Assembly (NCBI RefSeq): GCF_020858115.1
Contig: NZ_JACYMM010000007.1
Coordinates: forward strand, 310,901-374,900
From: Janthinobacterium sp. FW305-129
GTDB lineage: Bacteria > Pseudomonadota > Gammaproteobacteria > Burkholderiales > Burkholderiaceae_D
Length of the DNA stretch: 64,000 nt
Direction: 5' to 3'
The notes under the pieces: model-generated
Told to the model about the DNA's origin: nothing
The model's database searches: none
Seen by the model: the letters and a program-made list of their open reading frames with translations, nothing else
In this document: positions 19,443-28,754 of the stretch, one piece after another
Numbering within the stretch: position 1 is the stretch's first letter
Layout: each line of letters opens with the position of its first letter
Made by a program: the position numbers and the translations under genes

Positions 19443-20665
19443 ACACCGCCGCACGGCCGTCTTTAGTCGTGGTCGGCAACGGCATGGCCGGCATGCGCAC
19501 GGTCGAGGAATTGCTGAAACTCGCGCCGGACCTGTACGACATCACCGTGTTCGGCGCCGAACCGCACGGCAATTACAACCGCATCCTGCTGTCCCCGGTG
19601 CTGGCCGGCGAAAAGACGGTGGACGACATTATGCTGCACACGCGCGACTGGTATGCGCACAACGGCATCACCCTGCACGCGGGCGACCCCGTGGTGCACA
19701 TCGACCGGCAGGCGCGCACGGTGCAAGCGCTGTCCGGCATCGAGGTGCGCTATGACCGCCTGCTGCTGGCGACCGGTTCCACGCCCTTCATCGTGCCCGT
19801 GCCGGGCCACGAACTGCCCGGCGTGATCGGTTTTCGCGACATCGACGACGTCGACACCATGCTGCGGGCGGCGCGCAAGCACCGTCACGCGGTCGTCATC
19901 GGCGGCGGCTTGCTGGGACTGGAAGCGGCCAACGGCCTGCAGCGCCAGGGCATGGATGTGACGGTGGTGCACATGAGCGGCGCGCTGATGAACCAGCAGC
20001 TCGACGCACCCGCGTCGCTGCTGCTGAAAACGGCGCTGGAAGCGCGCGGCCTGCGGTTTTTAATGCATGCGCAAACGTCCGCCATCATGGGCAGCGTCCG
20101 CGTGGAAGGCGTGCAGTTTGCGGACGGCAGCAGCATTCCCGCCGACCTGGTGGTGATGACGGCCGGCGTGCGCCCGAACATTGCGCTGGCGCAAGCGGCC
20201 GGCCTGCATTGCGAGCGGGCCATCGTCGTCGACGACTGCCTGCAAAGCTACGATCCGCGCGTGTACGCCGTGGGCGAATGCGTGCAGCACCGGCGCGCCA
20301 CCTTCGGCCTGGTGGCGCCCATCTGGGAACAGGCGCGCGTGTGCGGCGCGCACCTGGCCGGCGCCGGACACCGCCGCTACGTGCAGCAGGCCAGCGCCAC
20401 CAAACTGAAAGTGACGGGCATCGACCTGTATTCGGCCGGCGACATTCTCGGCGGCGAGGGCAGCGAAGACCTCGTGCTGCGCGACCCGCGCCGCGGCATC
20501 TACAAGCGCCTCGTGGTGCAGGGCAGCCGCCTGGCCGGCGCCGTGCTGTATGGCGACGTGCAGGACGGCCCCTGGTATTTCGACCTGATCCAGCAGCGCC
20601 GCGACATCAGCAAGCTGCGCGCCCATTTATTGTTTGGCCAGGCGCTGTGCGCCCAGGCCGCCTGA
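19439..20665 (+). CDS. FAD/NAD(P)-dependent oxidoreductase, nitrate reductase electron-transfer subunit
   Basis: This protein of about 408 residues is homologous to the N-terminal flavoprotein part of NirB and to the NasC (Klebsiella)/NasB (Bacillus) type NADH-oxidising subunits that feed electrons to NasA. FAD motif GNGMAG is near the start, the NAD motif GGGLLGLEAA is near 155, and a second FAD contact lies in VYAVGECV. Unlike NirB it stops before any iron-sulfur domain, so the BFD-like domain at the end of NasA could be the acceptor. Start at the ATGA overlap with nirD. It could serve NirB instead; the neighbour nasA favours nitrate reductase. Confidence 0.88.
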   Translation: MNTAARPSLVVVGNGMAGMRTVEELLKLAPDLYDITVFGAEPHGNYNRILLSPVLAGEKTVDDIMLHTRDWYAHNGITLHAGDPVVHIDRQARTVQALSGIEVRYDRLLLATGSTPFIVPVPGHELPGVIGFRDIDDVDTMLRAARKHRHAVVIGGGLLGLEAANGLQRQGMDVTVVHMSGALMNQQLDAPASLLLKTALEARGLRFLMHAQTSAIMGSVRVEGVQFADGSSIPADLVVMTAGVRPNIALAQAAGLHCERAIVVDDCLQSYDPRVYAVGECVQHRRATFGLVAPIWEQARVCGAHLAGAGHRRYVQQASATKLKVTGIDLYSAGDILGGEGSEDLVLRDPRRGIYKRLVVQGSRLAGAVLYGDVQDGPWYFDLIQQRRDISKLRAHLLFGQALCAQAA

Positions 20666-20676
20666 CAGGACATTCC

Positions 20677-23346
20677 ATGACAAGCTGCACGCCCGTAAAA
20701 ACCACTTGCCCATACTGCGGCGTCGGCTGCGGCGTGGAAGCGACACGCCTGCCCGACGGCGCCATCCGCATCGCCGGCGACGCCAGCCACCCGGCCAACC
20801 TGGGCCGCCTGTGCGTAAAAGGCTCGGCCCTGGGCGATACCCTGGACCTCGACCAGCGCCTGCTGCAGCCGCAGGTGCGCGTCGACGGCGTGCTGCGGCG
20901 CACTTCCTGGGACTTTGCGCTGGATCAAGTCGCCGGCGGCCTGCGCGCCATCATCGACGAGCACGGCCCCGACGCCGTCGCCCTGTACGTCTCGGGCCAG
21001 CTGCTGACGGAAGATTATTATGTGGCCAACAAGTTCATGAAGGGCTACGTGGGCAGCGCGAACATCGATACCAATTCGCGCCTGTGCATGTCGTCGGCCG
21101 TGGCGGGACACAAGCGCGCGTTCGGCGAGGATATCGTGCCCGGCTGCTATGAAGACCTGGAACTGGCCGACATGATCGTGCTGGTGGGCTCGAACACGGC
21201 CTGGTGCCATCCGATTTTGTTCCAGCGCATCGCCCGCATCAAGGAAACCCGGCCGGAGATGAAACTGGTGGTGATCGATCCGCGCCGCACGGCCACCTGC
21301 GAGCTGGCCGACCTGCACCTGCCCGTGAAACCGGGCACCGACGTGTGGCTGTTCAACGGCTTGCTGTGCTATCTGGCGAAGGAGGGCGTGATCGCCGACG
21401 CTTTCGTCACGCGGCACAGCCGCGGCCTCGATGAGGCGCTGGCGGCCGCGCACGCGGACTGCGGCGACCCGCTGCAGGTGGCGCGCATCTGCAAGGTCGC
21501 CCCGCAAGCCCTGCTGGCGTTTTACCAGGCGTTTGCCGCCACGCGCAAGGTCGTCACGGCCTTTTCGCAGGGCGTGAACCAGTCATCGAGCGGCACGGAC
21601 AAGGTCAACAGCATCATCAACTGCCACCTGGCGACGGGCCGCATCGGCCAGCCCGGCATGGGGCCGTTTTCGCTGACGGGCCAGCCGAATGCCATGGGCG
21701 GGCGCGAAGTGGGCGGCCTGGCCAATATGCTGGCGGCGCACCTGGAACTGGACAATCCGCTGCACCGCGATACCGTGCAAACGTTCTGGGACGCGCCGCG
21801 CATCGCGAACAAGCCTGGCCTGAAGGCCGTGGAACTGTTCCACGCGATCGAAGCGGGCAAGGTCAAGGCCGTGTGGATCATCGCCACCAATCCCCTGGTC
21901 AGCATGCCGGACGCCGACCAGGTGCGCCGCGCGCTGGCCAGGTGCGAGCTGGTGGTGGTGTCGGACATCAGCGCCGGGTCGGATACGAACGCGCATGCCG
22001 ACGTGCTGCTGCCCGCGCTGGGCTGGGGCGAAAAGGATGGCACGGTGACCAATTCCGAGCGCCGCATCTCGCGCCAGCGCGCGTTCTTGCCGGCGCCGGG
22101 CGAGGCGCGCGCCGACTGGGACGTGCTGTGCGACGTGGCGCGGCGCATGGGCTACGCGGGCTTCGATTTCACGTCGCCGCAAGCCATTTTTAACGAGCAT
22201 GCGCGCCTGTCGACCTTCCGCAACGGGGCGGAAACGGCGCGCCTGTTCAATCTGGCGGGCCTGGAGAACCTTGATGCAGCGCAATACGACGCCCTGGCGC
22301 CGCAGCAGTGGCCGCAGGGCCGGGCGCGCCTGTTCGGCGACGGCCGCTTCGCGCATGCGGACGGGCGCGCGCGCTTCGTGCCGACGGCGCCGCGCGCGCC
22401 GCGCAACGCGCCCGATGAAGACTATCCGCTGATCCTGAACACGGGCCGGGTGCGCGACCAGTGGCATACGATGACGCGCACGGGCAAGGCGGCGAAATTG
22501 TCCGGCCACGTCGCCGAAGCGTTCATCGACATCCACCCGCAGGATGCGCTGCTGTACAGCGTGCGCGAAGGCGAACTGGCGCGCATTTCCAGCGCCTGGG
22601 GCGCGATGGTGGCGCGCGTCGTGCATGGCGGCGGCATCGCGCGCGGCCAGGTCTTCGTGCCGATCCACTGGAGCGACGCGAATGCGTCCGATGCGCGCGT
22701 GGGCGCCGTCGTCAATCCGGCCGTCGATCCCGTCTCTGGCGAGCCGGAATTCAAGCACACGCCCGTGCGCATCGAGCAATTCCGCGTGCACTGGCATGCG
22801 TTTGTGCTGAGCCGCACGCCCTTGAACCTGGACGGCGTGGCGCACTGGACGCGCGTGCAGGGCGAGCAGTTTTTGCGCTACGAGCTGGCGGGCCGCCAGC
22901 GCATCGCCGACCTGGGCGCCTGGGCGCGCGCGCTGCTGGGCGTCACCGACCAGGATGCCGACTGGCTCGATTACGCGGACGCCAGCGCCGGCGTGTACCG
23001 CGCCGTGCACCTGGACGAGGGGCGCATCGCGCAATGCGTGTATGTTTCGCCCCGTCCCGACCTGCCGTCGCGCAGCTGGCTGGCCAGCCTGTTTGCGCAC
23101 GCGCAAATGGAGGCGCTTGATCGCGCCGGCGTGCTGCTGGGCCAGCCCATCGGCAAGGGCGCTGACGCCGGCCCCACCGTGTGTTCGTGCTTTGGCGTGG
23201 GACGCAACACCATCTGCGCCGCCATCGTGGAGCAGAAGCTGACGACGACGGCGCAGGTGACGGCTTGCGTCAAGGCGGGCGGCAATTGCGGCTCCTGCGT
23301 GCCCGAGATACGACAGTTGCTGCTTGAGGCGCGCAGCGCGGCCTGA
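20677..23346 (+). CDS. nasA: Assimilatory nitrate reductase, catalytic subunit
   Basis: This cytosolic molybdoenzyme of about 889 residues reduces nitrate to nitrite. The N-terminal [4Fe-4S] motif uses Cys11, Cys14 and Cys18 with a fourth Cys in GRLCVKG. The central molybdopterin-guanine-dinucleotide domains and the C-terminal dinucleotide-binding domain follow. From about 833 there is a BFD-like [2Fe-2S] domain (CSCFGVG, then CGSC). No Tat signal, as expected for the assimilatory form. The open frame extends to 20209, but the ATG at 20677 after AGGA opens directly on the cluster motif and lies 11 bases past the flavoprotein stop. Confidence 0.97.
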   Translation: MTSCTPVKTTCPYCGVGCGVEATRLPDGAIRIAGDASHPANLGRLCVKGSALGDTLDLDQRLLQPQVRVDGVLRRTSWDFALDQVAGGLRAIIDEHGPDAVALYVSGQLLTEDYYVANKFMKGYVGSANIDTNSRLCMSSAVAGHKRAFGEDIVPGCYEDLELADMIVLVGSNTAWCHPILFQRIARIKETRPEMKLVVIDPRRTATCELADLHLPVKPGTDVWLFNGLLCYLAKEGVIADAFVTRHSRGLDEALAAAHADCGDPLQVARICKVAPQALLAFYQAFAATRKVVTAFSQGVNQSSSGTDKVNSIINCHLATGRIGQPGMGPFSLTGQPNAMGGREVGGLANMLAAHLELDNPLHRDTVQTFWDAPRIANKPGLKAVELFHAIEAGKVKAVWIIATNPLVSMPDADQVRRALARCELVVVSDISAGSDTNAHADVLLPALGWGEKDGTVTNSERRISRQRAFLPAPGEARADWDVLCDVARRMGYAGFDFTSPQAIFNEHARLSTFRNGAETARLFNLAGLENLDAAQYDALAPQQWPQGRARLFGDGRFAHADGRARFVPTAPRAPRNAPDEDYPLILNTGRVRDQWHTMTRTGKAAKLSGHVAEAFIDIHPQDALLYSVREGELARISSAWGAMVARVVHGGGIARGQVFVPIHWSDANASDARVGAVVNPAVDPVSGEPEFKHTPVRIEQFRVHWHAFVLSRTPLNLDGVAHWTRVQGEQFLRYELAGRQRIADLGAWARALLGVTDQDADWLDYADASAGVYRAVHLDEGRIAQCVYVSPRPDLPSRSWLASLFAHAQMEALDRAGVLLGQPIGKGADAGPTVCSCFGVGRNTICAAIVEQKLTTTAQVTACVKAGGNCGSCVPEIRQLLLEARSAA

Positions 23347-23408
23347 AAATCTGTCCTTTCCGGCACGGCTTTGTTATATTGCCAGCTCTATAACAGAGAG
23401 GCAGTGCG

Positions 23409-23939
23409 ATGACAGCAGCACAACACCCCACGGTCTGGCTGACGGGCTTGAGCGGCGCCGGCAAGACCAGCATCGCCGACGCATTGGCGCGCCAGTTCAA
23501 GGCGCAGGGCCGCGCCGTGGCGGTGCTCGACGGCGACCAGCTGCGCCACGGCTTGAACCGCGACCTCGGTTTTACGCCCGAAGACCGGCATGAAAACATC
23601 CGCCGCACGGCTGAAGTGGCGCGCCTGATGAACGGGGCGGGCCTGACCGTCATCGCCGCCTTCATTTCGCCCTACCGCGCCGACCGGGCCATGGCCGCCG
23701 CCATCATCGGCGCCGCGCATTTCATCGAAGTCCACGTCAGCACGCCGCTGGCCGTGTGCGAGGCGCGCGATCCCAAGGGGCTGTACGAAAAGGCGCGCGC
23801 GGGCCAGCTGGCGCAGTTCACGGGCATTTCCGCGCCCTATGAAGCGCCGCTGGCCGCCGCCCTGACGCTCGATACCCAGGCGCTGGCGCTGGACGAGTCG
23901 GTCGAGCGCATCTGCCGGTACCTGCGGCAGCGGCCGTGA
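23409..23939 (+). CDS. cysC: Adenylyl-sulfate (APS) kinase
   Basis: This 176-residue cytosolic kinase makes PAPS from APS and ATP in sulfate activation. The P-loop GLSGAGKTS spans residues 13-21, followed by the family segments GDQLRHGLN and [10 protein letters not shown]. Length fits stand-alone CysC. It lies 62 bases after nasA on the same strand with GAGAGGCAG before the ATG, and its stop overlaps the GTG of the diguanylate cyclase. Sulfurylase genes (cysDN) are not nearby. Placement at the end of a nitrate operon is unusual; siroheme links nitrite and sulfite reduction, but a functional reason is speculation. Confidence 0.95.
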   Translation: MTAAQHPTVWLTGLSGAGKTSIADALARQFKAQGRAVAVLDGDQLRHGLNRDLGFTPEDRHENIRRTAEVARLMNGAGLTVIAAFISPYRADRAMAAAIIGAAHFIEVHVSTPLAVCEARDPKGLYEKARAGQLAQFTGISAPYEAPLAAALTLDTQALALDESVERICRYLRQRP

Positions 23940-25939
23940 CGACCTGGCGCAAACGATTGCGCCGGCGCCTGCCGGCCAGCCTGAAGGCGCGCATGAGCGT
24001 GGTCGTCTTCCTGCTCGTGCTGGCTGCCGTGGCTTCGCTGGCGCTGGCCACCCTGGCCGTGGCCGAGCGCGGCATGCGCGACGTCACGGGCCGGCAGCAG
24101 TACGTATCGCTGGCCAGCGCCGCCGTCTTCATCGACGAGGAGCTCGACGCGAAGCGCAACGTGCTGCGCGCCATCGCCGACAGCCTGGCAGCCGGCGGCG
24201 CGCACGACGGCGCCAGCCTGCAGCGCTTCCTGGCCGCGCAAACGGTGCTGGGCAAGGAGTTCTATACGGCCGGCGTGGTGGCCAGCGATGGCTCCCTGCT
24301 GGCCAGCGTGGGCCCCTTCAAGCCGCAGGCGGGGATGAACGTGACAGGCCGCCCGTACTTCGACCAGACGCTGGCGGCCCGGCGCTCGGTGATTTCCGCG
24401 CCGCTCAACGGCAGCATTTCCGGCATGCCCATCGTGGTGGTGACGCAGCCCGTGTTCGACGCGCAGGGCGCCGTGCGTTATGTGCTGGCGGCCAGCGTCA
24501 ACCTGCGCCAGCCCGATTTCCTGGGGCGCCTGGGCGCGCTCAAGCCGGGTCCGGGCGGCTACCTGTACATCATGACGAATGAAGGCGTCATCGTCGAGCA
24601 TCCCGACAAGTCGCGCATCATGCAGCATATCGAAGCGCATGGCCCCATCAGCGAACCGACGCGGCGCGCCATGCAGGGTTTCGAGGGCTGGATGACGGGC
24701 ACCACCACGCAAGGCGTCGATGCGCTGTTCGCCTACCACCGCATCGCCGCCACCGGCTGGATCCTGGCGTCCGTGTATCCCATGCGCGACGCGTTCGCGC
24801 CGCTGCACGCCATCCGCAGCAAGATATTGCTGGCCGCCGTGCTGCTGGCGGCGCTGGCAGGACTGGCCGGCTGGCGCGTGGTGCTGCGCCTGCTGCAGCC
24901 TTTGGCGCGCCTGCGCCACCATGTGCATGAAATCCGCCGCCAGCGCCTGGGTATCGAGGCGCTGCAGATCGAGCGGCGCGACGAGATCGGCGACTTGAGC
25001 CGCGATTTCTATTCGCTGGTGGCCGAGCGCGAAATCGCCGTGGCGCAGACGCGCGACAGCGAGCGGCGCCTGAAGCTGCTGACGGACCACGTGCCCGTGG
25101 TAATCGTCTACATCGACCGCGAGCACCGTTACCAGTTCATCAACGCGACGTTTGAAAAATGGTTCGGCAGGTCGCAGCGGGAAAGCCTGATGCAGTCGAT
25201 CCGCGAGGTGCTGGGGGAGGAAGCGTATCAATTGCGCGAAGCCTACCTGCGGCGCGCCTTTGCGGGCGAAGAAGTTGAATATGAGTTTACCGTCGATGGC
25301 GTGGGAGAGGCTGGCCAGCGGACCTTCCAGACCAGTTACGTGCCCGACGTGGGCGAGAGCGGCGCGGTGGAAGGCGTGTATGGCCTGATCCACGAAATCA
25401 CCAAGACCAAGGCCGTGCATACGGCGCTGCAGTTCGCCGCCGCCACCGACACCCTGACGGGCATCGCCAACCGGCGCCGCTTCGACGAACAGCTGGCGCA
25501 AAGCATGCAGCGCACGCGCGCGGCACGCGCGCCGATGGCGCTGGCCTATCTCGATATCGACCGTTTCAAGGCCATCAACGACAGCCTGGGACACAAGGCG
25601 GGCGACGAGGTGCTGAAGGAATTCGCCGCGCGCCTGGTGCGCAGCGTGCGCGCCAGCGACCTGGTGGCGCGCCTGGCCGGCGACGAATTCGTGATCGTTT
25701 TCGAAGGCGTGAACGGCGCGGCCGAAGTGCGCCAGATCGGCGCGAAGATCATCGACGCCATCCGCCAGCCGTTTGCGCTGGCCGGCGGCCCGCTGCCGGT
25801 GACGACCAGCATCGGCATCGCCATCTTCCGCGAAGGCGCGCTGACGCCGGCGCAGCTGCTGGACCTGGCCGACCAGGCCCTGTATGCGGCCAAGGGGCAG
25901 GGCCGCGACGGCGTGGCGCTGCTTGAGGCGGCGCCGTAG
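23936..25939 (+). CDS. Diguanylate cyclase: Cache, PAS and GGDEF domains
   Basis: This inner-membrane enzyme of about 667 residues would make cyclic di-GMP. A first membrane segment (about 20-42) and a second (about 297-320) flank a periplasmic double-Cache sensor; a HAMP-like stretch, a PAS domain (about 370-490) and a GGDEF domain (about 500-660) follow. The signature is AGDEF near 581, a tolerated variant, and an inhibitory site RASD lies five residues before it. Translation starts at a GTG that overlaps the cysC stop, so the gene is coupled to the nas-cysC transcript. The stop is only three bases from the convergent deaminase gene. Confidence 0.92.
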   Translation: MTTWRKRLRRRLPASLKARMSVVVFLLVLAAVASLALATLAVAERGMRDVTGRQQYVSLASAAVFIDEELDAKRNVLRAIADSLAAGGAHDGASLQRFLAAQTVLGKEFYTAGVVASDGSLLASVGPFKPQAGMNVTGRPYFDQTLAARRSVISAPLNGSISGMPIVVVTQPVFDAQGAVRYVLAASVNLRQPDFLGRLGALKPGPGGYLYIMTNEGVIVEHPDKSRIMQHIEAHGPISEPTRRAMQGFEGWMTGTTTQGVDALFAYHRIAATGWILASVYPMRDAFAPLHAIRSKILLAAVLLAALAGLAGWRVVLRLLQPLARLRHHVHEIRRQRLGIEALQIERRDEIGDLSRDFYSLVAEREIAVAQTRDSERRLKLLTDHVPVVIVYIDREHRYQFINATFEKWFGRSQRESLMQSIREVLGEEAYQLREAYLRRAFAGEEVEYEFTVDGVGEAGQRTFQTSYVPDVGESGAVEGVYGLIHEITKTKAVHTALQFAAATDTLTGIANRRRFDEQLAQSMQRTRAARAPMALAYLDIDRFKAINDSLGHKAGDEVLKEFAARLVRSVRASDLVARLAGDEFVIVFEGVNGAAEVRQIGAKIIDAIRQPFALAGGPLPVTTSIGIAIFREGALTPAQLLDLADQALYAAKGQGRDGVALLEAAP

Positions 25940-25942
25940 GTG

Positions 25943-26860
25943 CTACAGGGTGGCAGTCCACTGGTCCAGCTGCTGCGTGGTGGCCGTCACGCCGCCGCAG
26001 ACGATGACGAGCACGTTGCGGTAGGGCGCCAGTTCCGGCGCCTTGCCGTAGACGGCGGCCAGCGCCGCGCCGCAGGCCGGTTCCACCACCAGGCGCTGGT
26101 CGCTGATAAAACGCTGGCAGGCGTCGACGGCGGCCCGGTCCGATACCACCACGCTGTGCAGCAGGCGGTTCTGGCTGATGGCGTATGCCTGCGCGCAGAC
26201 CTGGCGCGCGGCCAGCGAGGTGGCGATGCTGCTCACGGCGGGCAGGGCCACGTGTTCGCGCGCGGCCACGGCGGCCGCCAGCGAAGCGGCGCCCTCCGTT
26301 TCCACGGCCACCAGGGCCACGTCGTCCCAGCCGTTGCGCTGCAAGCCCTCGGCCACGCCGGCCAGCAAGCCGCCGCCGCCCACCGACAGCACGACGGCGT
26401 CCGGTTTCAGGCCCGCGCGGGCCACTTCATCGATCATGCCGGCGTGGCCTTGCCACAGCAGCGGGTCGTCGAACGGGTGCAGAAAGGCGTCTTGCGGCGT
26501 GAGCATCGATTGCGCCAGCGCGTTGGCTTCTTGCCAGGCGGCGCCGTGCACGATGACTTCGGCGCCTTCCTGGGCGATCAGGGCCCTGGCCCGTTCGCTG
26601 GTCGTTTCCGGCACGACGACGACGACGGGAATGCCCAGCTGGCGTCCCGCATAGGCGACGGCGATGCCGGCATTGCCGCCGGAAGAGGAGATGAAGCGGC
26701 TGGCGCCGCGCCGCGCGTATTCTTCGCACGCCAGGCCGATGCCGCGGATCTTGAAGGAGCCGGGCGGCTGCAAGGCTTCGAGCTTGAGCCAGATGGCGCG
26801 TTCGCTGTGCAGGCTCAGGGCGCGCGAATTGAGCAAGGGAGTTTCGATGTGCAGGGCCAT
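25943..26860 (-). CDS. PLP-dependent serine/threonine dehydratase-like protein
   Basis: This cytosolic fold-type II PLP enzyme of about 305 residues likely deaminates L-serine or L-threonine to a 2-oxo acid and ammonia. Lys37 in PPGSFKIRG is the PLP lysine; SSGGNAG is the substrate loop and SVGGGGLLAG the phosphate-binding loop. It lacks an ACT domain and is short, like catabolic deaminases and eukaryotic serine dehydratase. It lies 83 bases downstream of the MarR gene and might share its transcript. Substrate is inferred from the family. Confidence 0.87.
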   Translation of the reverse strand: MALHIETPLLNSRALSLHSERAIWLKLEALQPPGSFKIRGIGLACEEYARRGASRFISSSGGNAGIAVAYAGRQLGIPVVVVVPETTSERARALIAQEGAEVIVHGAAWQEANALAQSMLTPQDAFLHPFDDPLLWQGHAGMIDEVARAGLKPDAVVLSVGGGGLLAGVAEGLQRNGWDDVALVAVETEGAASLAAAVAAREHVALPAVSSIATSLAARQVCAQAYAISQNRLLHSVVVSDRAAVDACQRFISDQRLVVEPACGAALAAVYGKAPELAPYRNVLVIVCGGVTATTQQLDQWTATL

Positions 26861-26943
26861 GCGTGTTCCTGGTAAACAGTCAGGCCAGCATCATAGCCGA
26901 AGCGCCCGCGCCAGCGTGTCACCCTTGCCGCATGTGTTACTGC

Positions 26944-27447
26944 TTAGTTCAGCGGGGCGTTCTTGAGCTGGTGCGTGCGCGCCACTTCCTTCATCGCTTC
27001 GAGCAGGTCGTCGCGCAGCTGGCGCGGCAACTGGCCGAAGAATTCCTCGTCGTTCTGGTCGGCCATCCCGGCCAGCACGGGCACCAGCGCCTCGCCTTCC
27101 GTGGTCAGTTCGATCGAGTGCTGGCGGCGGTCGGCCAGCAGGATGGACTTGCTGACCATGCCCTTGCTTTCCAGGCGGTCGATCAGCTTCGATACGGCGC
27201 CCTTGCTCATGCCGGACACTTGCGCCAGCACCGTGGGCGAGGTGCAGCCCAGGCGGAACATTTCGCGCAGCACCACCCATTCGGAGACCGTCACGCCATT
27301 GGCTTCCGCTTTTTTCTGGAAGCTGTGGGAAACGTGGTTGGAAACGAAACGCAGCCAGTAACCGAGATGGGCTTCCAGCTCGCTGACGGGAACGCTGTTG
27401 GGATGGGCGGCTTGCGGCATGGCGGCCGTTTCAAAATTATGGCTCAT
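26944..27447 (-). CDS. MarR family transcriptional regulator
   Basis: This DNA-binding protein of about 167 residues has the winged-helix MarR fold: the recognition region is SPTVLAQVSGMSKGAVSKLIDRLE and the wing contains DRRQHSIELT. The ATG at 27447 follows GAAGGAAAAGAA, so it is preferred to the upstream ATG at 27495. It precedes the deaminase gene on the same strand. Its ligand and targets are unknown. A long AT-rich region lies upstream. Confidence 0.92.
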   Translation of the reverse strand: MSHNFETAAMPQAAHPNSVPVSELEAHLGYWLRFVSNHVSHSFQKKAEANGVTVSEWVVLREMFRLGCTSPTVLAQVSGMSKGAVSKLIDRLESKGMVSKSILLADRRQHSIELTTEGEALVPVLAGMADQNDEEFFGQLPRQLRDDLLEAMKEVARTHQLKNAPLN

Positions 27448-27802
27448 TTCTTTTCCTTCACTAGGCGGCGTTGCCGGCATGGTTAAGGCCTTCACGCTTG
27501 CTGTCGAGTGGTTTGTTTGGGAACAATCATCGTGCTTGAGGTATTTCTAACACTGTTTTCACAGGAAATCACTTACCGGCAAAGAATTTTTCCTTTTTTC
27601 TTGCTCTGGATAGATAAAAAACAATATCAAGCGAATAATCGTATTGCCAGAGAGGAAGATTAAAAAAATAACTCATGTTGCATCAATGGTAACAGCATTT
27701 TTGCCGAATTGATAAATATTTCATATCATTTAGTCTGCTGGCCAACGCCAGATGTATTGCCCACGCGACAGCGCGTGGTTTTCCTTCAGAAATGCCGCCC
27801 GT
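27448..27802. other. AT-rich 355-base intergenic region upstream of the MarR gene
   Basis: No gene is visible. The stretch 27540-27740 is markedly richer in A and T than the rest of the window. It probably carries the MarR-gene promoter and operator, but I could not pin a -35/-10 pair. Near its right end a perfect 7-bp hairpin (27761-27767 with 27772-27778) follows the glpR stop; its T-run faces the plus strand, so it is at best a weak terminator for glpR. Confidence 0.5.
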
Positions 27803-28561
27803 TCAGGCCAGCACCACCTTTACGCCCGCTTCGCGCAATACTTCGGCAAAGCGGGGCGGCGGCGGCGCATCCGTAAACAGGATATCGACTTGCGCCAGGT
27901 CGGCCAGCCGCACCAGCGCCTTGCGGCCGAATTTATGCTGGTCGGCCACCAGCCACACTTCGCGCGACTGCTCGATGATGGCTTGCGCCACTTTGACTTC
28001 GCGCGCGTCGAAGTCGCGCAGGCTGCCGTCTTCATCGATGCTGGAAATGCCGATGATGCCGATGTCGACCTTGAACTGGCGGATGAAGTCGATGGTGGCT
28101 TCGCCGACGATGCCGCGGTCGCGTCCGCGCACCACGCCGCCGGCCACGATGACTTCGCAGGCGGCGTTGTCGGCCAGGATGGCGGCCACGTTCAGGTTGT
28201 TCGTCACCACGTGCAAGCCCGTGTGCCGGCCCAGCGCGCGCGCCACTTCCTCGGTCGTCGTGCCGATATTGATCAAGAGCGAACAGCCGTGCGGCACCTG
28301 CGCGGCGACGGCGGCGGCGATGCGCCGCTTGGCCTCGCTGTTGAATACTTGCCGCTGGCTGTAATCGATGTTTTCCACGGACGAGGGCAAGCCCACGCCG
28401 CCGTGGTAGCGGGCCAGCAGGCGCGCTTCCTCCATCTGCTTGACGTCGCGGCGCACGGTTTGCGGCGTCACGTCCAGCTGCTGCGCCAGCTCTTCGACGG
28501 ACATCGTGACCTTCTGGCGCACCACTTCGAGCAGGCGGCGCTGGCGGGGATTCAAAATCAT
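27803..28561 (-). CDS. glpR: Glycerol-3-phosphate regulon repressor, DeoR family
   Basis: This regulator of about 252 residues has an N-terminal DeoR helix-turn-helix (3-56, SVEELAQQLDVTPQTVRRDV) and a C-terminal sugar-phosphate sensor domain with NIGTTTEEVARAL as effector-binding loop. It is divergent from glpD, so it should repress the glycerol genes until glycerol-3-phosphate binds. Candidate operators (28585-28604) lie just upstream of its own start. The identity as GlpR rests on this context plus the DeoR fold. Confidence 0.93.
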   Translation of the reverse strand: MILNPRQRRLLEVVRQKVTMSVEELAQQLDVTPQTVRRDVKQMEEARLLARYHGGVGLPSSVENIDYSQRQVFNSEAKRRIAAAVAAQVPHGCSLLINIGTTTEEVARALGRHTGLHVVTNNLNVAAILADNAACEVIVAGGVVRGRDRGIVGEATIDFIRQFKVDIGIIGISSIDEDGSLRDFDAREVKVAQAIIEQSREVWLVADQHKFGRKALVRLADLAQVDILFTDAPPPPRFAEVLREAGVKVVLA

Positions 28562-28584
28562 GGGCTTGTCTCTTTAAAAATCAC

Positions 28585-28604
28585 AAACGAACAAAAACGA
28601 ACAA
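28585..28604. promoter_or_regulatory. Two tandem 10-bp repeats, probable GlpR operators
   Basis: AAACGAACAA occurs twice without a gap (28585-28594 and 28595-28604), so the copies lie on the same helix face. The TTCG core on the other strand resembles known GlpR half sites. They sit between glpR and glpD, 24 bases from the glpR start. A possible glpD promoter follows: TTGCTA at 28622-28627, 18 bases, TATCTT at 28646-28651. Confidence 0.55.
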
Positions 28605-28754
28605 ATAGTGATAAAAATATGTTGCTATCGATTCGCAATCTGGCGTATCTTATCCATATTGCATTCGAATTACAGCTGTATTGATCTTAACGACAGTCGC
28701 CGGCGATGCCTAGTCTTTCCTCGCCGGCCTTTCCCCGACAGACACGGAGTCCCG

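Noticed and set aside
16473..19454. 993-codon ORF on the minus strand
   Set aside because: Shadow of nirB/nirD, which are unmistakable on the other strand.
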